Under the pieces are notes generated by a model that saw nothing but the letters and a program-made list of their open reading frames with translations, was not told where the DNA came from and did no database searches. A stretch of DNA of 40,266 nt, taken from contig CAZAFM010000006.1 in NCBI GenBank assembly GCA_964484395.1, forward strand, positions 1 to 40,266, written 5' to 3'. This document shows, piece after piece, positions 32,112 through 40,238 of the stretch (the stretch's first letter is position 1; each line of letters begins with the position of its first letter). Source of the stretch: CAZAFM01 sp964484395 (GTDB lineage Bacteria > Campylobacterota > Campylobacteria > Campylobacterales > CAZAFM01). The translations under genes and the position numbers were made by a program.

Positions 32112-33014
32112 TTAGCAATAGTTTTTGAAAAATTTCTCTAAATTTTCCCTACATTTTTGTAGATTTGCGCTTTTGTGCTTACTAAATTGTGTTTTGGCAA
32201 AGGTTTTTTGTCTTTTTATAAGCTTCATAGTAGAGCTAGCTATGGCTTTTGGTAGTTCATCTTTTTTGAGTTTAGCATCTAGAAAGTCCAACACCTCTTT
32301 TGGTCCTACACTATTAGCATAGGGTGCATCTCTACCATACTTTCTCTCTAGAGCTATTACCTCATCTATACCCCCTTGTTCTATCATTTTGCAAGAGCGC
32401 ATGAGAACTCTGTTTTCTAGAACTTCCTTGGGAGTCTCTATCTCAAAAATCTCTACATTTTTGGCTACCTCTACTTTTTTGTTCTGTGCAAAAACATCAC
32501 TAGGGGTTTTGTTCGTACTAAAGTATATTTCAAGTCCTCTTTTTATCCTAAAGCTATCATTACTAGAGATAGAGTTAGCATACTTTGCATCTATGGATGA
32601 GAGAAACCTAAAAGCTTTTTGCGTAGAGTTAAACTCTCTTTCTACTATATACTTTGCAAAAGAAGTTGGTGATATTTTAGGAGAGAGTCCTTGTATTAGT
32701 GATTTTAGAAAAAAAAGTGTCCCCCCTACTATCAGTAAGTTTTTGTTGCTTTTATAACACTCTTGTTCAGCTTGTATAAACCACTCTAGTACATTTCCTG
32801 CACTGTTTTTTTCATTAGGATAGAGCATGTCTATTCCATAGTGCTTTATATCTCCCATCTCTTTTTTTGTAGGTTTTGCTGATAGTATATCCACCTCTTT
32901 GTACACACTAAGAGAGTCTATAGAAAAAATAGAGCAGTTAAACTCTGAAGCTATATCAAGTGAAAGCTCAGTTTTGCCAGAAGCGCTTGGTGCTATAAGT
33001 GCGGCTATTTTCAC
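32112..33014 (-). CDS. miaA: tRNA dimethylallyltransferase
   Basis: Transfers a dimethylallyl group to A37 of tRNAs that read UNN codons. P-loop APSASGKTELSLDIA (8-22), SIDSLSVYKEVDI with substrate-contact Asp/Ser, AKPTKKEMGDIKHYGIDML, LLIVGGTLFFLKSLI and FRIKRGLEIY are family signatures. The length of 300 residues is typical. The usual GPTASGKT loop is APSASGKT here, a conservative change. The gene stands alone on the - strand with its own terminator. Confidence 0.95.
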   Translation of the reverse strand: MKIAALIAPSASGKTELSLDIASEFNCSIFSIDSLSVYKEVDILSAKPTKKEMGDIKHYGIDMLYPNEKNSAGNVLEWFIQAEQECYKSNKNLLIVGGTLFFLKSLIQGLSPKISPTSFAKYIVEREFNSTQKAFRFLSSIDAKYANSISSNDSFRIKRGLEIYFSTNKTPSDVFAQNKKVEVAKNVEIFEIETPKEVLENRVLMRSCKMIEQGGIDEVIALERKYGRDAPYANSVGPKEVLDFLDAKLKKDELPKAIASSTMKLIKRQKTFAKTQFSKHKSANLQKCRENLEKFFKNYC

Positions 33015-33199
33015 TATAGTTCTCCTCGTTTTTATTAATTTATACGCTCTTAGGAAACTTTTTACTTATTGATGGTCTGATAGCTTGATGATTATGTATT
33101 TGCAAAGCAAGTTTTATTCCTGAGAGGTAGGGGTGTTAGACTAGGTGTTTACTTAGGAATTTTTATAAAAAAAGAAAAATTTTTAATAATATGCAAAAA

Positions 33200-33232
33200 T
33201 CTGATACGTTTCTGACACTTGTTTTGTATAAT
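33200..33232 (+). promoter_or_regulatory. sia-operon promoter with twin 11-bp-spaced boxes
   Basis: TCTGATAC (33200-33207) and TCTGACAC (33211-33218) repeat with exact 11-bp spacing. A perfect TATAAT -10 lies at 33227-33232 and there is no -35. This is the layout of an OmpR-family activator site. The response-regulator promoter at 39713-39745 has the same boxes at the same distance from its -10. The rest of 33015-33199 shows no gene. Confidence 0.65.
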
Positions 33233-33262
33233 TTTACTTTAAAAAAATTATGGTGGTAGATT

Positions 33263-34930
33263 ATGAGACGATTTATTAGTTTTTATAACAATCTGAGTTT
33301 GTACAAAAAAATATCAATAATGCTCGTAGGGGGGCTATTATATAGTCTTTTTGTACTCTTTTTTACGCTTTATAGCACAAATCTCATCTATGATAATTTC
33401 AAAAAAATCAAGAATAGTGAGATAAATCTAATGTTAATTAGTGATGACATTAAGACATCGCTTTTTAAACTCCAAAATGAGTTCATCTCACAAATAACAC
33501 TAAAAAGCATAGGTGAGGGCAGTGAAGAGTACACGCCAGATACATCAATACAGACTATCAACAACTCCTTACTAGAGCTTCAAAAGTTAGCTATTGCTGA
33601 AGAGAATAGTGACCTTATTGCACTATCTCAAAACCTAAATATTCGCTATAAAGCCTTCTTGTCAAATGGTATAGATGCTGTAGATGCTCAGATGTCAGGC
33701 ACTCCTGAAGATATGGAGGATGCAGTTTTTGCTATAAACGCACTAGGCTCTATAGCTGATAAAATGAATGAAGAGCTAAATCATCTTGTATCTTATTCAA
33801 GAGAGAATCTGAATAAAAGTACAGCTAGTTTTTCTGATTATATATCAAACATCATGATAACTATGATTACTATATTGGGTATTTCTATTACTATATTTTT
33901 TGCTTTTGGAGCTTTTTTTACTAAAAACTTAGTAAGAAGAATAGGTGCTCTAACAAAAGGAGTTAGAGACTTTGCAGGTGGATGTAAGGATTGTAAGGTT
34001 AGTGATCCATATAATGATGAGATAGGTGAGCTCTCACGCAGCTTTAATATTATGTCAGACTCTATTAGGGAGCTTATGGAGAAGCAAAAAGAGGCTAATA
34101 AGGAGCTTGACCTTAAAGTAAAAGAGAAGACAAAAGAGATATCTAAAAGCATGGAGAAGCTAGAGAAAGCTAACACCATGATAGTTGAGAGTATGAACTA
34201 TGCAGGTAGGATTCAAAACTCACTTCTTCCAGATACTGAAAAACTAAAGTCCCTAATGGGTGAGCATTTTGTTGTATGGAACCAAAGAGATATTGTTGGG
34301 GGAGATTTTTACTCAGTTGAAGAGGTAAAAGATGGATATGTAGTCGCTCTTATTGACTGTACTGGGCATAGTGTGCCAGGGGCATTGATGAGCATGATGG
34401 CTGTTTCGATGTTTGATAGGATTGTTAAGGATAAGCACATAATCTATCCAAATGAGATACTCCAGCATCTAAATATCCACCTAAGAGACCTATTAGGACG
34501 ACAAGATGGATTTGAAGAGGATGGATTAGAAGCAGGTATATGCTATGTAGATAAAAAATCAAACAAACTATACTTTAGTGGAGCTGGAATCTCACTATTT
34601 TATGTAGACAACAAAGAGGTAAAAGAGATAAAGTCCCAAAGAGTAGGGATTGGCTACAAAAAGACTGCACTTGACTTTGAGTTTAAACTCTATGAGATAG
34701 AAAACATTGATAATATGTCTTTTTATATGACAACTGATGGGATTATAGAGCAAGTTGGAGGGGAGAAAAGAAGAATGTTTGGTAAAAAAAGGTTTAAAGC
34801 TCTGATAGAAAACTTCGCAGAGATGCCAAAACATGAACAGAGAAAAGCACTCCTGCAAGGGTTTCATGAGTATAAAATGGATGAACCACAAAGAGATGAT
34901 ATGAGCTGTATTGGCTTTAAACCACACTAA
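33263..34930 (+). CDS. siaA: SiaA-like membrane protein: sensor, HAMP and PP2C (SpoIIE) phosphatase
   Basis: 555 residues. TM1 near 18-42 (IMLVGGLLYSLFVLFFTLYS), a periplasmic helical sensor to about 190, TM2 (MITMITILGISITIFFAFGA), a HAMP domain (VRRIGALTKGVRDFAGG, IGELSRSFNIMSDSIRELME), a coiled coil, then a SpoIIE-type PP2C phosphatase with metal residues in QRDIVGGDFYSVEE and DCTGHSVPGALMSMM. In Pseudomonas, SiaA dephosphorylates SiaC and thereby activates the cyclase SiaD. Here the next genes are SiaB-like and SiaC-like, so the same switch is expected. The sensed signal is unknown. A TATAAT -10 and a twin 11-bp repeat precede it. Confidence 0.87.
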   Translation: MRRFISFYNNLSLYKKISIMLVGGLLYSLFVLFFTLYSTNLIYDNFKKIKNSEINLMLISDDIKTSLFKLQNEFISQITLKSIGEGSEEYTPDTSIQTINNSLLELQKLAIAEENSDLIALSQNLNIRYKAFLSNGIDAVDAQMSGTPEDMEDAVFAINALGSIADKMNEELNHLVSYSRENLNKSTASFSDYISNIMITMITILGISITIFFAFGAFFTKNLVRRIGALTKGVRDFAGGCKDCKVSDPYNDEIGELSRSFNIMSDSIRELMEKQKEANKELDLKVKEKTKEISKSMEKLEKANTMIVESMNYAGRIQNSLLPDTEKLKSLMGEHFVVWNQRDIVGGDFYSVEEVKDGYVVALIDCTGHSVPGALMSMMAVSMFDRIVKDKHIIYPNEILQHLNIHLRDLLGRQDGFEEDGLEAGICYVDKKSNKLYFSGAGISLFYVDNKEVKEIKSQRVGIGYKKTALDFEFKLYEIENIDNMSFYMTTDGIIEQVGGEKRRMFGKKRFKALIENFAEMPKHEQRKALLQGFHEYKMDEPQRDDMSCIGFKPH

Positions 34931-34941
34931 AAGGATTGAGC

Positions 34942-35496
34942 ATGAAAATGGATGAACTGTGTCAGCTAAAGGTGTTATCTGAGAATAACGGGATTATGTT
35001 TTTTTATCATGGGTACTTCACCCAAAAAATCCTACAAGGTATAGGGGATGCACTCAAAGCTAAAATGAGTAGAGATGATGTAGAGAATACAAAAGCAAAG
35101 AAAATATTTGGAATTTTTGTAGAGCAAGTTCAAAACATCATTCGCTACTCAACAGATAGAATTGATGATGGTAGCGATAGTTGCCAAGATGAGATTAGTA
35201 GTGGAATAGTTTTGGTTGGAAAAGAGGGTGATAGGTTTTTTACTATCTGTGGAAACCTAGTACGCAAAGAAGATGTGGAAAGACTTAGTCAAAACCTTGA
35301 ATCCATAAGACTTATGGAAAAAGACGAACTCAAGAAGCTCTACAAAGAGAAAATAAGGAGTGAATCAGATGAGCATAGTAAAGGTGCTGGTATTGGGTTT
35401 ATAGAGATTGCCAGAAAGTCAAGTGAGCCATTTGAGTATGGATTCAAAGATAGTGATGGTTGTGATAGTTTCTTTTTTCTAAAAGCATTTGTATAG
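34942..35496 (+). CDS. siaB: SiaB-like GHKL-fold protein kinase (DUF6272)
   Basis: 184 residues of the SiaB/DUF6272 family: NNGIMFFYHGYFTQKILQGI at the start, an N-box-like EQVQNIIRYSTDR, and the ATP-lid glycine segment EHSKGAGIGFIEIARKS. SiaB phosphorylates SiaC, opposing the phosphatase SiaA. ATG 34942 is preferred to TTG 34936 because AAGGA (34931-34935) is 6 nt from the ATG. It starts 11 nt after siaA and 9 nt before siaC, in the same operon. Confidence 0.82.
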   Translation: MKMDELCQLKVLSENNGIMFFYHGYFTQKILQGIGDALKAKMSRDDVENTKAKKIFGIFVEQVQNIIRYSTDRIDDGSDSCQDEISSGIVLVGKEGDRFFTICGNLVRKEDVERLSQNLESIRLMEKDELKKLYKEKIRSESDEHSKGAGIGFIEIARKSSEPFEYGFKDSDGCDSFFFLKAFV

Positions 35497-35505
35497 GAGG
35501 TAGTT

Positions 35506-35886
35506 ATGGAGAGGTTATTAATAGACGCAACAGATAGTACACCATTTATAGATTTTGATTTTGATAGTAACAAGCTGGTTTTAAAGGGTGAGTCATATCC
35601 TGAGAATGTGTCAGCTTTTTATGCTCCAGTCTTTGAGAAGCTCCAAAGCTACATTGACTCAACAAAAGACCAAGATGTTCAAGTAGAGGTAGAGCTAATC
35701 TACTTCAACAGTAGTAGTGTAAAAGCTGTTATGAACTTTCTAGATATGCTAGAAGAGCTTGCAAAAAATGGAAATAAGGTAGATATTAACTGGTACTATG
35801 AAGAGGATGATGAGACAATTATGGAGTTTGGAGAGGAGTTTAGCGAGGATTTAGAGTATGTAAACTTCAACCTAAAAGAGATATAG
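35506..35886 (+). CDS. siaC: SiaC-like phospho-switch protein (DUF1987)
   Basis: 126 residues of DUF1987: LLIDATDSTPFIDFDFDSNK, GESYPENVSAFYAPVFEKL, VELIYFNSSSVKAVMNFLDM and VDINWYYEEDDETIMEFGEE. The serines of NSSSVK hold the place of the phosphorylated residue in SiaC. Dephosphorylated SiaC activates the cyclase SiaD in Pseudomonas; here its partner is expected to be the adjacent cyclase. GGAGG precedes ATG 35506. The downstream cyclase gene begins immediately after the stop. Confidence 0.85.
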   Translation: MERLLIDATDSTPFIDFDFDSNKLVLKGESYPENVSAFYAPVFEKLQSYIDSTKDQDVQVEVELIYFNSSSVKAVMNFLDMLEELAKNGNKVDINWYYEEDDETIMEFGEEFSEDLEYVNFNLKEI

Positions 35887-36933
35887 ATGTCAAAAGAGTA
35901 TGATCTATTTGCATCTGAGGAGAGGGTTATATCTCTATTTGAAAGCAGGATAGTAGAAGATAGAGCATTTCCCAAAGATGAAGTAGAGTTCTTACTAGGA
36001 GAGTATAAGAAGCTTTTTAAGAACACAAGGCGACTTGTGAGGATGAGTGATAGAAGAGAAAAAGAGCTAAACAAGCTAAATGCAGAGATGAAAGATAAAA
36101 ACAAACTACTAAATCTTCTATCTCAAAGGCTATCAAGATACATATCCCCACAGCTTGCAGAGGGAATACTTCAAGGAGGACAGGATGTTAAATTAGAATC
36201 AAAGAGAAAGAAGCTTACAGTTTTTTTCTCTGATTTGGTTGGTTTTGCAGAGGTTGCTGATAGGCTAGAATCAGAAGAGTTAACGGAGCATCTAAACAGA
36301 TACTTAGAAGAGATGACATCTATTGCACTTGAGTATGGGGCAACTATTGATAAGTATATGGGTGATGCGATAATGATATTTTTCGGTGACCCTTCAACTA
36401 AGGGTGTCAAAGAAGATGCTCTATCTTGTGTAAAAATGGCTATGGATATGAAAAAACGCTTAAGAGAGCTTATCAAATCCGAATCTCTTCTACCCTTTGA
36501 GACAAGGATGGGTATAAACACTGGATACTGTACTGTCGGTAACTTTGGAAGTGATAATAGGATGGACTACACCATCATAGGTAAAGAAGTCAATATTGCA
36601 AGTCGACTTGAAGGAGTAGCGAAAACAAATGATATTCTTATATCTGCTGAAACCTACTCTCTTATCAAAGATGAGATTGATTGTAAAGAGGATGGAGTTC
36701 ATAACCTAAAAGGAATAGCACATCCAGTCAAAGCATACAGTGTACTAGGTGAAAAAAATCAAAAACTAGCAAATAAAGAGATTTTGGATACAGAGATTTT
36801 TGGCGGTGCAGTATCAATCTATATAGACAAAGATAAGCTAAACCCTAATGAAAAAGTGATGCTAAGAGAGTTTTTGACAAACCTTAATAGCAGTCTACTC
36901 CAAGAGGAAGAAAATAAACAGGAGCAAATATGA
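35887..36933 (+). CDS. class III adenylate/guanylate cyclase replacing SiaD
   Basis: 348 residues. The N-terminal about 75 are charged helix/coiled coil, comparable to the stalk through which SiaD contacts SiaC. The cyclase domain has metal Asp116 (FFSDLVGF) and Asp160 (KYMGDAIM), transition-state N236 and R240 (VNIASRLEG), and substrate-specifying K156 with T229 (RMDYTIIG), the Lys/Thr pair of class IIIb adenylyl cyclases, which are often bicarbonate-responsive. cAMP is the likelier product. There is no GGDEF motif, unlike SiaD. It begins at the base after siaC ends and overlaps the next gene by 4 nt. Confidence 0.9.
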   Translation: MSKEYDLFASEERVISLFESRIVEDRAFPKDEVEFLLGEYKKLFKNTRRLVRMSDRREKELNKLNAEMKDKNKLLNLLSQRLSRYISPQLAEGILQGGQDVKLESKRKKLTVFFSDLVGFAEVADRLESEELTEHLNRYLEEMTSIALEYGATIDKYMGDAIMIFFGDPSTKGVKEDALSCVKMAMDMKKRLRELIKSESLLPFETRMGINTGYCTVGNFGSDNRMDYTIIGKEVNIASRLEGVAKTNDILISAETYSLIKDEIDCKEDGVHNLKGIAHPVKAYSVLGEKNQKLANKEILDTEIFGGAVSIYIDKDKLNPNEKVMLREFLTNLNSSLLQEEENKQEQI

Positions 36934-37187
36934 TTATACGACTACCTATACTACTGTTTTGCACACTTGTGTTTTTAGATGCAAAAAGCGGAAAAGAGAT
37001 AGCAAAAGAGTTAAAGCTAAACCCAGCTTCAAAAGCAATAATCCAGTGGGAGAGAATGTTCAAAAGTCCAAAAAGATTGGAGCGAATAGGTGCAGAAAAC
37101 CTTAGTGATGAAGAGAAAAGCGAATTAAAAAAGTTCTTAGTTAAATATGCAGCAGATTCAGACCAACCAGCAGCTGCGGGATTATAG
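36930..37187 (+). CDS. small exported protein of unknown function
   Basis: 85 residues: signal peptide RLPILLFCTLVFLDA, then about 65 charged helical residues (LKLNPASKAIIQWERMFKSP, LSDEEKSELKKFLVKYAADS) ending PAAAGL. No Cys pair or heme motif, so it is not a cytochrome. Its ATG overlaps the cyclase stop (ATGA) and it precedes a DUF3373 porin by 9 nt. It may assist the porin in the periplasm. I do not recognise a family. Confidence 0.75.
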   Translation: MIIRLPILLFCTLVFLDAKSGKEIAKELKLNPASKAIIQWERMFKSPKRLERIGAENLSDEEKSELKKFLVKYAADSDQPAAAGL

Positions 37188-37196
37188 GAGGAGAAT

Positions 37197-38702
37197 ATGA
37201 GATTGAATTCAAAAATACTATACAGCACTATTTTTCTATCTACACTAAGCTTTGGCTTGAGTGAAGATGATATAGTAAAAAGACTTGATGCACTAGAAAA
37301 ACAAGTAAGTGAACTACAAAAAGAGAACAGTGAGCTAAAAGGAACACTTCAAAAACAGAATAAAGAGTCTATTGAAGATGAGCTCTGGGGTATTCACGAT
37401 AGGATTGACTCTGTTGAGACTATGACTCTACTTGATAGGGTGCATTTAGGACTTGGCTTTACTCAAAGAGTTGATAACTTCTCAAAAAAATATGCTGATG
37501 GGACAAAAGTAAATGATAACAATATCTGGACTACAAAGTTCAACCTAAATATGGATAGTAAGATAACAGATGATATGAAATTTACAGGAAGACTATCAAT
37601 GTACAAATATTGGGCAGATAGTGACCCTAACTCTCTTAGCTATAGAGACTCAACTGAAGGCAGGAAGCCTAGCAGTAGTGCACTATGGGTTGAGCGGGCT
37701 TATGTGGACTGGAGGCTTTTTGATGGGGAGGTTCCTACATATCTGACACTTGGAAGACAGCCAAGTAGTGATGGGCTTTCGTATCAATACAAAGACAATA
37801 CAGTTAGAAAATCAACCTACTCCGCACTTGCTTTTGATGGAGCGGTTGATGGGATAGTACTAACAAGCAACTTTGAAAAGCCAACAGGTATGGATAATGC
37901 AGCCCTTAGACTTGCATACGGAAAAGCATTCCAATCACATCGAAACTACCAATACAGCGGTGTGAGTAACTATACAGGTGCAGATATAAAGACCTCAACG
38001 GGGACAACTTTGAAAGACAGTAATGTGTATGGGGTTTTTGCAGATGGTTCTATTCCGGGGATTGAAGGCACGCTCTGGCAGGGTTATTATGTTAGTGCAT
38101 TAGATATTCCAGGAACTGATATGGGAATGGGAAACACTGGCGCAAATGCAGATGGATTTAACCAAAACATTGGTGACTTTAGTATTATAGGCGGACTTGT
38201 AGAGAGCACTAATATATATGATAGTGGCTTGGATGCTTTTTTTCAATATGCTTATAGTAAAGCAGACCCAAATGGAAAAGTCTGGATGGCTCCAGATGGG
38301 AATGGTTATGGTCTTATGACAAATACATTAGGAGATACAAGTGCTAAAACTGGGGATGCTCTATGGGCTGGGGTTAGATACTCACTTCCTTTTATAGATG
38401 GTGGTAAGATAGGATATGAGTACAACCAAGGAAGTAAATACTGGTTGAACTTCGGTTCAGGCTCAAATGACCTTACCAACAAGCTAGCAACAAAAGGTAG
38501 TGCTAATGAAGTATATTACATTCAAGACATAAATAGATATGCCTTTTTGAGAGTTGGTGGAGTTTTTATAGACTATGACTACTCAAATAGTGGAGATTAT
38601 AGAGGTGAGCCTATTAAGATTTCAGATTTAAGCGCTACTCAAAAGCCTATGGTAGCAGATAATCTGACAAATGTATATTTGCTCTTTAGTATACTTTATT
38701 AG
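37197..38702 (+). CDS. DUF3373 outer-membrane porin-like protein
   Basis: 501 residues. Signal peptide ILYSTIFLSTLSFGLSE, a coiled-coil N-terminal segment (IVKRLDALEKQVSELQKENS) typical of trimeric porins, then alternating beta-strands including WVERAYVDWRLFDGEVPTYL and GGKIGYEYNQGSKYWLNFGS, ending in an aromatic strand (NVYLLFSILY). DUF3373 proteins are common in Campylobacterota and are thought to form outer-membrane channels. It closes the sia operon. GGAGG lies 7 nt upstream of the ATG. A terminator is not obvious in the 282-nt spacer that follows. Confidence 0.9.
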   Translation: MRLNSKILYSTIFLSTLSFGLSEDDIVKRLDALEKQVSELQKENSELKGTLQKQNKESIEDELWGIHDRIDSVETMTLLDRVHLGLGFTQRVDNFSKKYADGTKVNDNNIWTTKFNLNMDSKITDDMKFTGRLSMYKYWADSDPNSLSYRDSTEGRKPSSSALWVERAYVDWRLFDGEVPTYLTLGRQPSSDGLSYQYKDNTVRKSTYSALAFDGAVDGIVLTSNFEKPTGMDNAALRLAYGKAFQSHRNYQYSGVSNYTGADIKTSTGTTLKDSNVYGVFADGSIPGIEGTLWQGYYVSALDIPGTDMGMGNTGANADGFNQNIGDFSIIGGLVESTNIYDSGLDAFFQYAYSKADPNGKVWMAPDGNGYGLMTNTLGDTSAKTGDALWAGVRYSLPFIDGGKIGYEYNQGSKYWLNFGSGSNDLTNKLATKGSANEVYYIQDINRYAFLRVGGVFIDYDYSNSGDYRGEPIKISDLSATQKPMVADNLTNVYLLFSILY

Positions 38703-38769
38703 AGCGTTATAACTAATATTGTATGGTTTTGATGAATAAAGAGCTAAGCTGAACTTTTGATTTAGCATT

Positions 38770-38859
38770 ATGGGTGCAGGACCTACTGGAATTGAGGTAG
38801 AGACACCTATAAAAGCAAATGGTTATGATGATTTAGTAAAAGATAAAAATCAGACATAG
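38770..38859 (+). pseudogene. gene remnant with a GAGPTGIE motif
   Basis: A 29-codon frame beginning MGAGPTGIEVETPIKANGYD, preceded by a stop and ended by TAG 38857-38859. The GxGPxGxE start resembles the NAD/FAD-binding strand of pyridine-nucleotide oxidoreductases, but nothing follows. It is a fragment in the decayed spacer between the porin and the response regulator. Confidence 0.3.
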
Positions 38860-38867
38860 TAACTCTC

Positions 38868-38978
38868 TTGGGTAGCCGTATCTTGCTTATTGAAGATATT
38901 GAGGTTAGCCAAGAGATTGTTTTAGGACTCTACTTACAAGCTCTTCAAAATAGTCTAAAAAGCTCACACAAAGCATAA
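38868..38978 (+). pseudogene. remnant of a hybrid histidine kinase receiver domain
   Basis: The frame contains GSRILLIEDIEVSQEIVLGL, the start of a receiver domain as found at the C-terminal end of hybrid kinases (ILLVEDNEINQEI-type). It then jumps to an unrelated helical tail (YLQALQNSLKSSHKA) and stops. The central receiver part, including the phosphoacceptor Asp, is missing. It lies beside an intact OmpR-type regulator without a kinase. Confidence 0.55.
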
Positions 38979-38984
38979 AAAGAA

Positions 38985-39671
38985 TCAAGAGGTTTTGAAC
39001 ATATATCCGTTTTCTCTAACTGTTTTTATGTAGTCTTTGGGAATTTTTTTTCTTATTTTTGAAACCAAGCTTTTTAGGGCTACATTACTCATATATTCAC
39101 CATCATAAACTACATCTTCAATTGTATATTTTTCAACAATTCTTTCTTTGTTGTTTAGTAGAAGCTCTAATAAAGCAGCCTCTTTATTGGGTAACACAAC
39201 CTCCTCTTTGTTTGAGTATAGTACTCTGTTTGCTGGGTTGTAATGTATGTCTTTGTTAATCTCTATTTCAAAGCGGTTATGCTCTGATAGATAATCTGCC
39301 ACTTTTTCTAAAGCCTCTTTAAGAGCACTGTGTTTTACTGGTTTGATTAGATAGTCTAAAGTCCCAATCTTAACTGCTTGTAGTAAGTAGTCAATCTGTG
39401 TGTGTGCAGACATGAATATTATGGGTATACTCGAATCCTCTTTTACTATTTTTGCAAATTCGATACCATTTAGCTTTGGCATCTCTATATCCGTTATAAT
39501 AACATCTACGCTATTCTCTTCTAAGATTGCTAGTCCATCTTTGCCATTTTCACCACAATGTACTTCATTGAAAAATTTTTGGAATATATGCTTGTGCTCC
39601 ATCTGTATGGTTGGGTAGTCTTCAAGGTAAAGTAGGTTTGTGTTTTTTAGTAGATGTATATCTCCGATCAT
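38985..39671 (-). CDS. OmpR-type response regulator (receiver plus winged helix)
   Basis: 228 residues. The receiver domain has acidic pocket E17-D18, phosphoacceptor D61 (VIITDIEMP), switch Ser in FMSAHTQ, and conserved Lys in LIKPVKH. The DNA-binding domain (about 135-228) is a winged helix of OmpR/PhoB type (LPNKEAALLELLLNNKERIV, NVALKSLVSKIRKKI, YIKTVRENGYMF). GGAG 6 nt before the ATG. No intact kinase is near. Its promoter (39713-39745) carries the same twin boxes as the sia operon, suggesting autoregulation. Confidence 0.93.
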   Translation of the reverse strand: MIGDIHLLKNTNLLYLEDYPTIQMEHKHIFQKFFNEVHCGENGKDGLAILEENSVDVIITDIEMPKLNGIEFAKIVKEDSSIPIIFMSAHTQIDYLLQAVKIGTLDYLIKPVKHSALKEALEKVADYLSEHNRFEIEINKDIHYNPANRVLYSNKEEVVLPNKEAALLELLLNNKERIVEKYTIEDVVYDGEYMSNVALKSLVSKIRKKIPKDYIKTVRENGYMFKTS

Positions 39672-39712
39672 GTATTCTCCACGGTTTTATTAGGTAAAAT
39701 TTACGATATCAT

Positions 39713-39745
39713 ATTGTATAAAAAACTTGTCAGAAAAAAATCAGA
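39713..39745 (-). promoter_or_regulatory. response-regulator promoter with the same twin boxes as the sia operon
   Basis: On the - strand: TCTGAT (39745-39740), then TCTGACA (39734-39728) exactly 11 bp later, then TACAAT (39718-39713) as -10. Spacing from the first box to the -10 (27 bp) equals that of the sia promoter at 33200-33232. The start codon lies 41 nt past the -10. Confidence 0.65.
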
Positions 39746-39776
39746 TTTTTAGTATATTTTGGATAAATTTGAAAAA

Positions 39777-39808
39777 GCTACTTTCAGGCTACCTTAATTC
39801 AATAGAAT
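39777..39808 (+). promoter_or_regulatory. Nif11-peptide promoter with GCTACYTT 11-bp direct repeat
   Basis: GCTACTTT (39777-39784) and GCTACCTT (39788-39795) repeat at 11-bp spacing. A -10-like TAGAAT is at 39803-39808. The register relative to the -10 is within one base of that in the TCTGAT-type promoters at 33200 and 39713, so an OmpR-family activator is likely. Whether it is the same regulator is unknown. Confidence 0.6.
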
Positions 39809-39851
39809 TTACTCTTCAGGTAATATATTAAAGAAGCAAAAGGTGATTGTA

Positions 39852-40124
39852 ATGAATACATTGGAAGTGTTCTTTGAAAACCTTCAAGAGGATGAGAGCT
39901 TGAAAAACTCATATAGTAGGCTCATAAACAAAAGAGACACCAAGGAACTATTAGAGTTATTAGAACAAAACGGTGTCTCATCATCGGATATAGATTCATT
40001 TATCATAACGATTAAAGATATGGAGGATAGAGGAGAGCTTAGTGATGATATGCTTGATTATGTATCAGGAGGTGGTATTTTTAGTGGCTTTAAGAGCTTA
40101 ATATCGGTTTTATCTGACAAATAA
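39852..40124 (+). CDS. Nif11-like leader peptide / double-glycine RiPP precursor
   Basis: 90 residues. A helical leader (LEVFFENLQEDESLKNSYSR, LLELLEQNGVSSSDIDSFII) ends in LSDDMLDYVSGG, a Nif11-type double-glycine cleavage site for a C39-peptidase exporter. The predicted core is short: GIFSGFKSLISVLSDK (or one Gly less), with no Cys, so lanthionine or thiazole formation from Cys is excluded. ATG 39852 is preferred over GTG 39843, which lies in the AAAGG ribosome site. No maturase or exporter is in the window. It is probably a secreted peptide or modified natural product precursor. Confidence 0.78.
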   Translation: MNTLEVFFENLQEDESLKNSYSRLINKRDTKELLELLEQNGVSSSDIDSFIITIKDMEDRGELSDDMLDYVSGGGIFSGFKSLISVLSDK

Positions 40125-40141
40125 TACCACAGAAAGGATAG

Positions 40142-40219
40142 AGGCAAACACTATCAGGCGTAGTGGCAGGAGGGGGCGGTGGTTTTCTTGTGTTCCCTGC
40201 TTCAAAGGATAAAAGTTAA
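40142..40219 (+). pseudogene. fragment of a second double-glycine peptide
   Basis: An open stretch without a proper start codon encodes LSGVVAGGGGGFLVFPASKD and stops at 40217-40219. VAGGGGG followed by a short hydrophobic core looks like the C-terminus of another double-glycine precursor. It begins right after an in-frame TAG, 17 nt after the intact precursor gene, so it is probably a truncated paralogue. Confidence 0.45.
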
Positions 40220-40238
40220 ATTTACATCAGATAGAACA

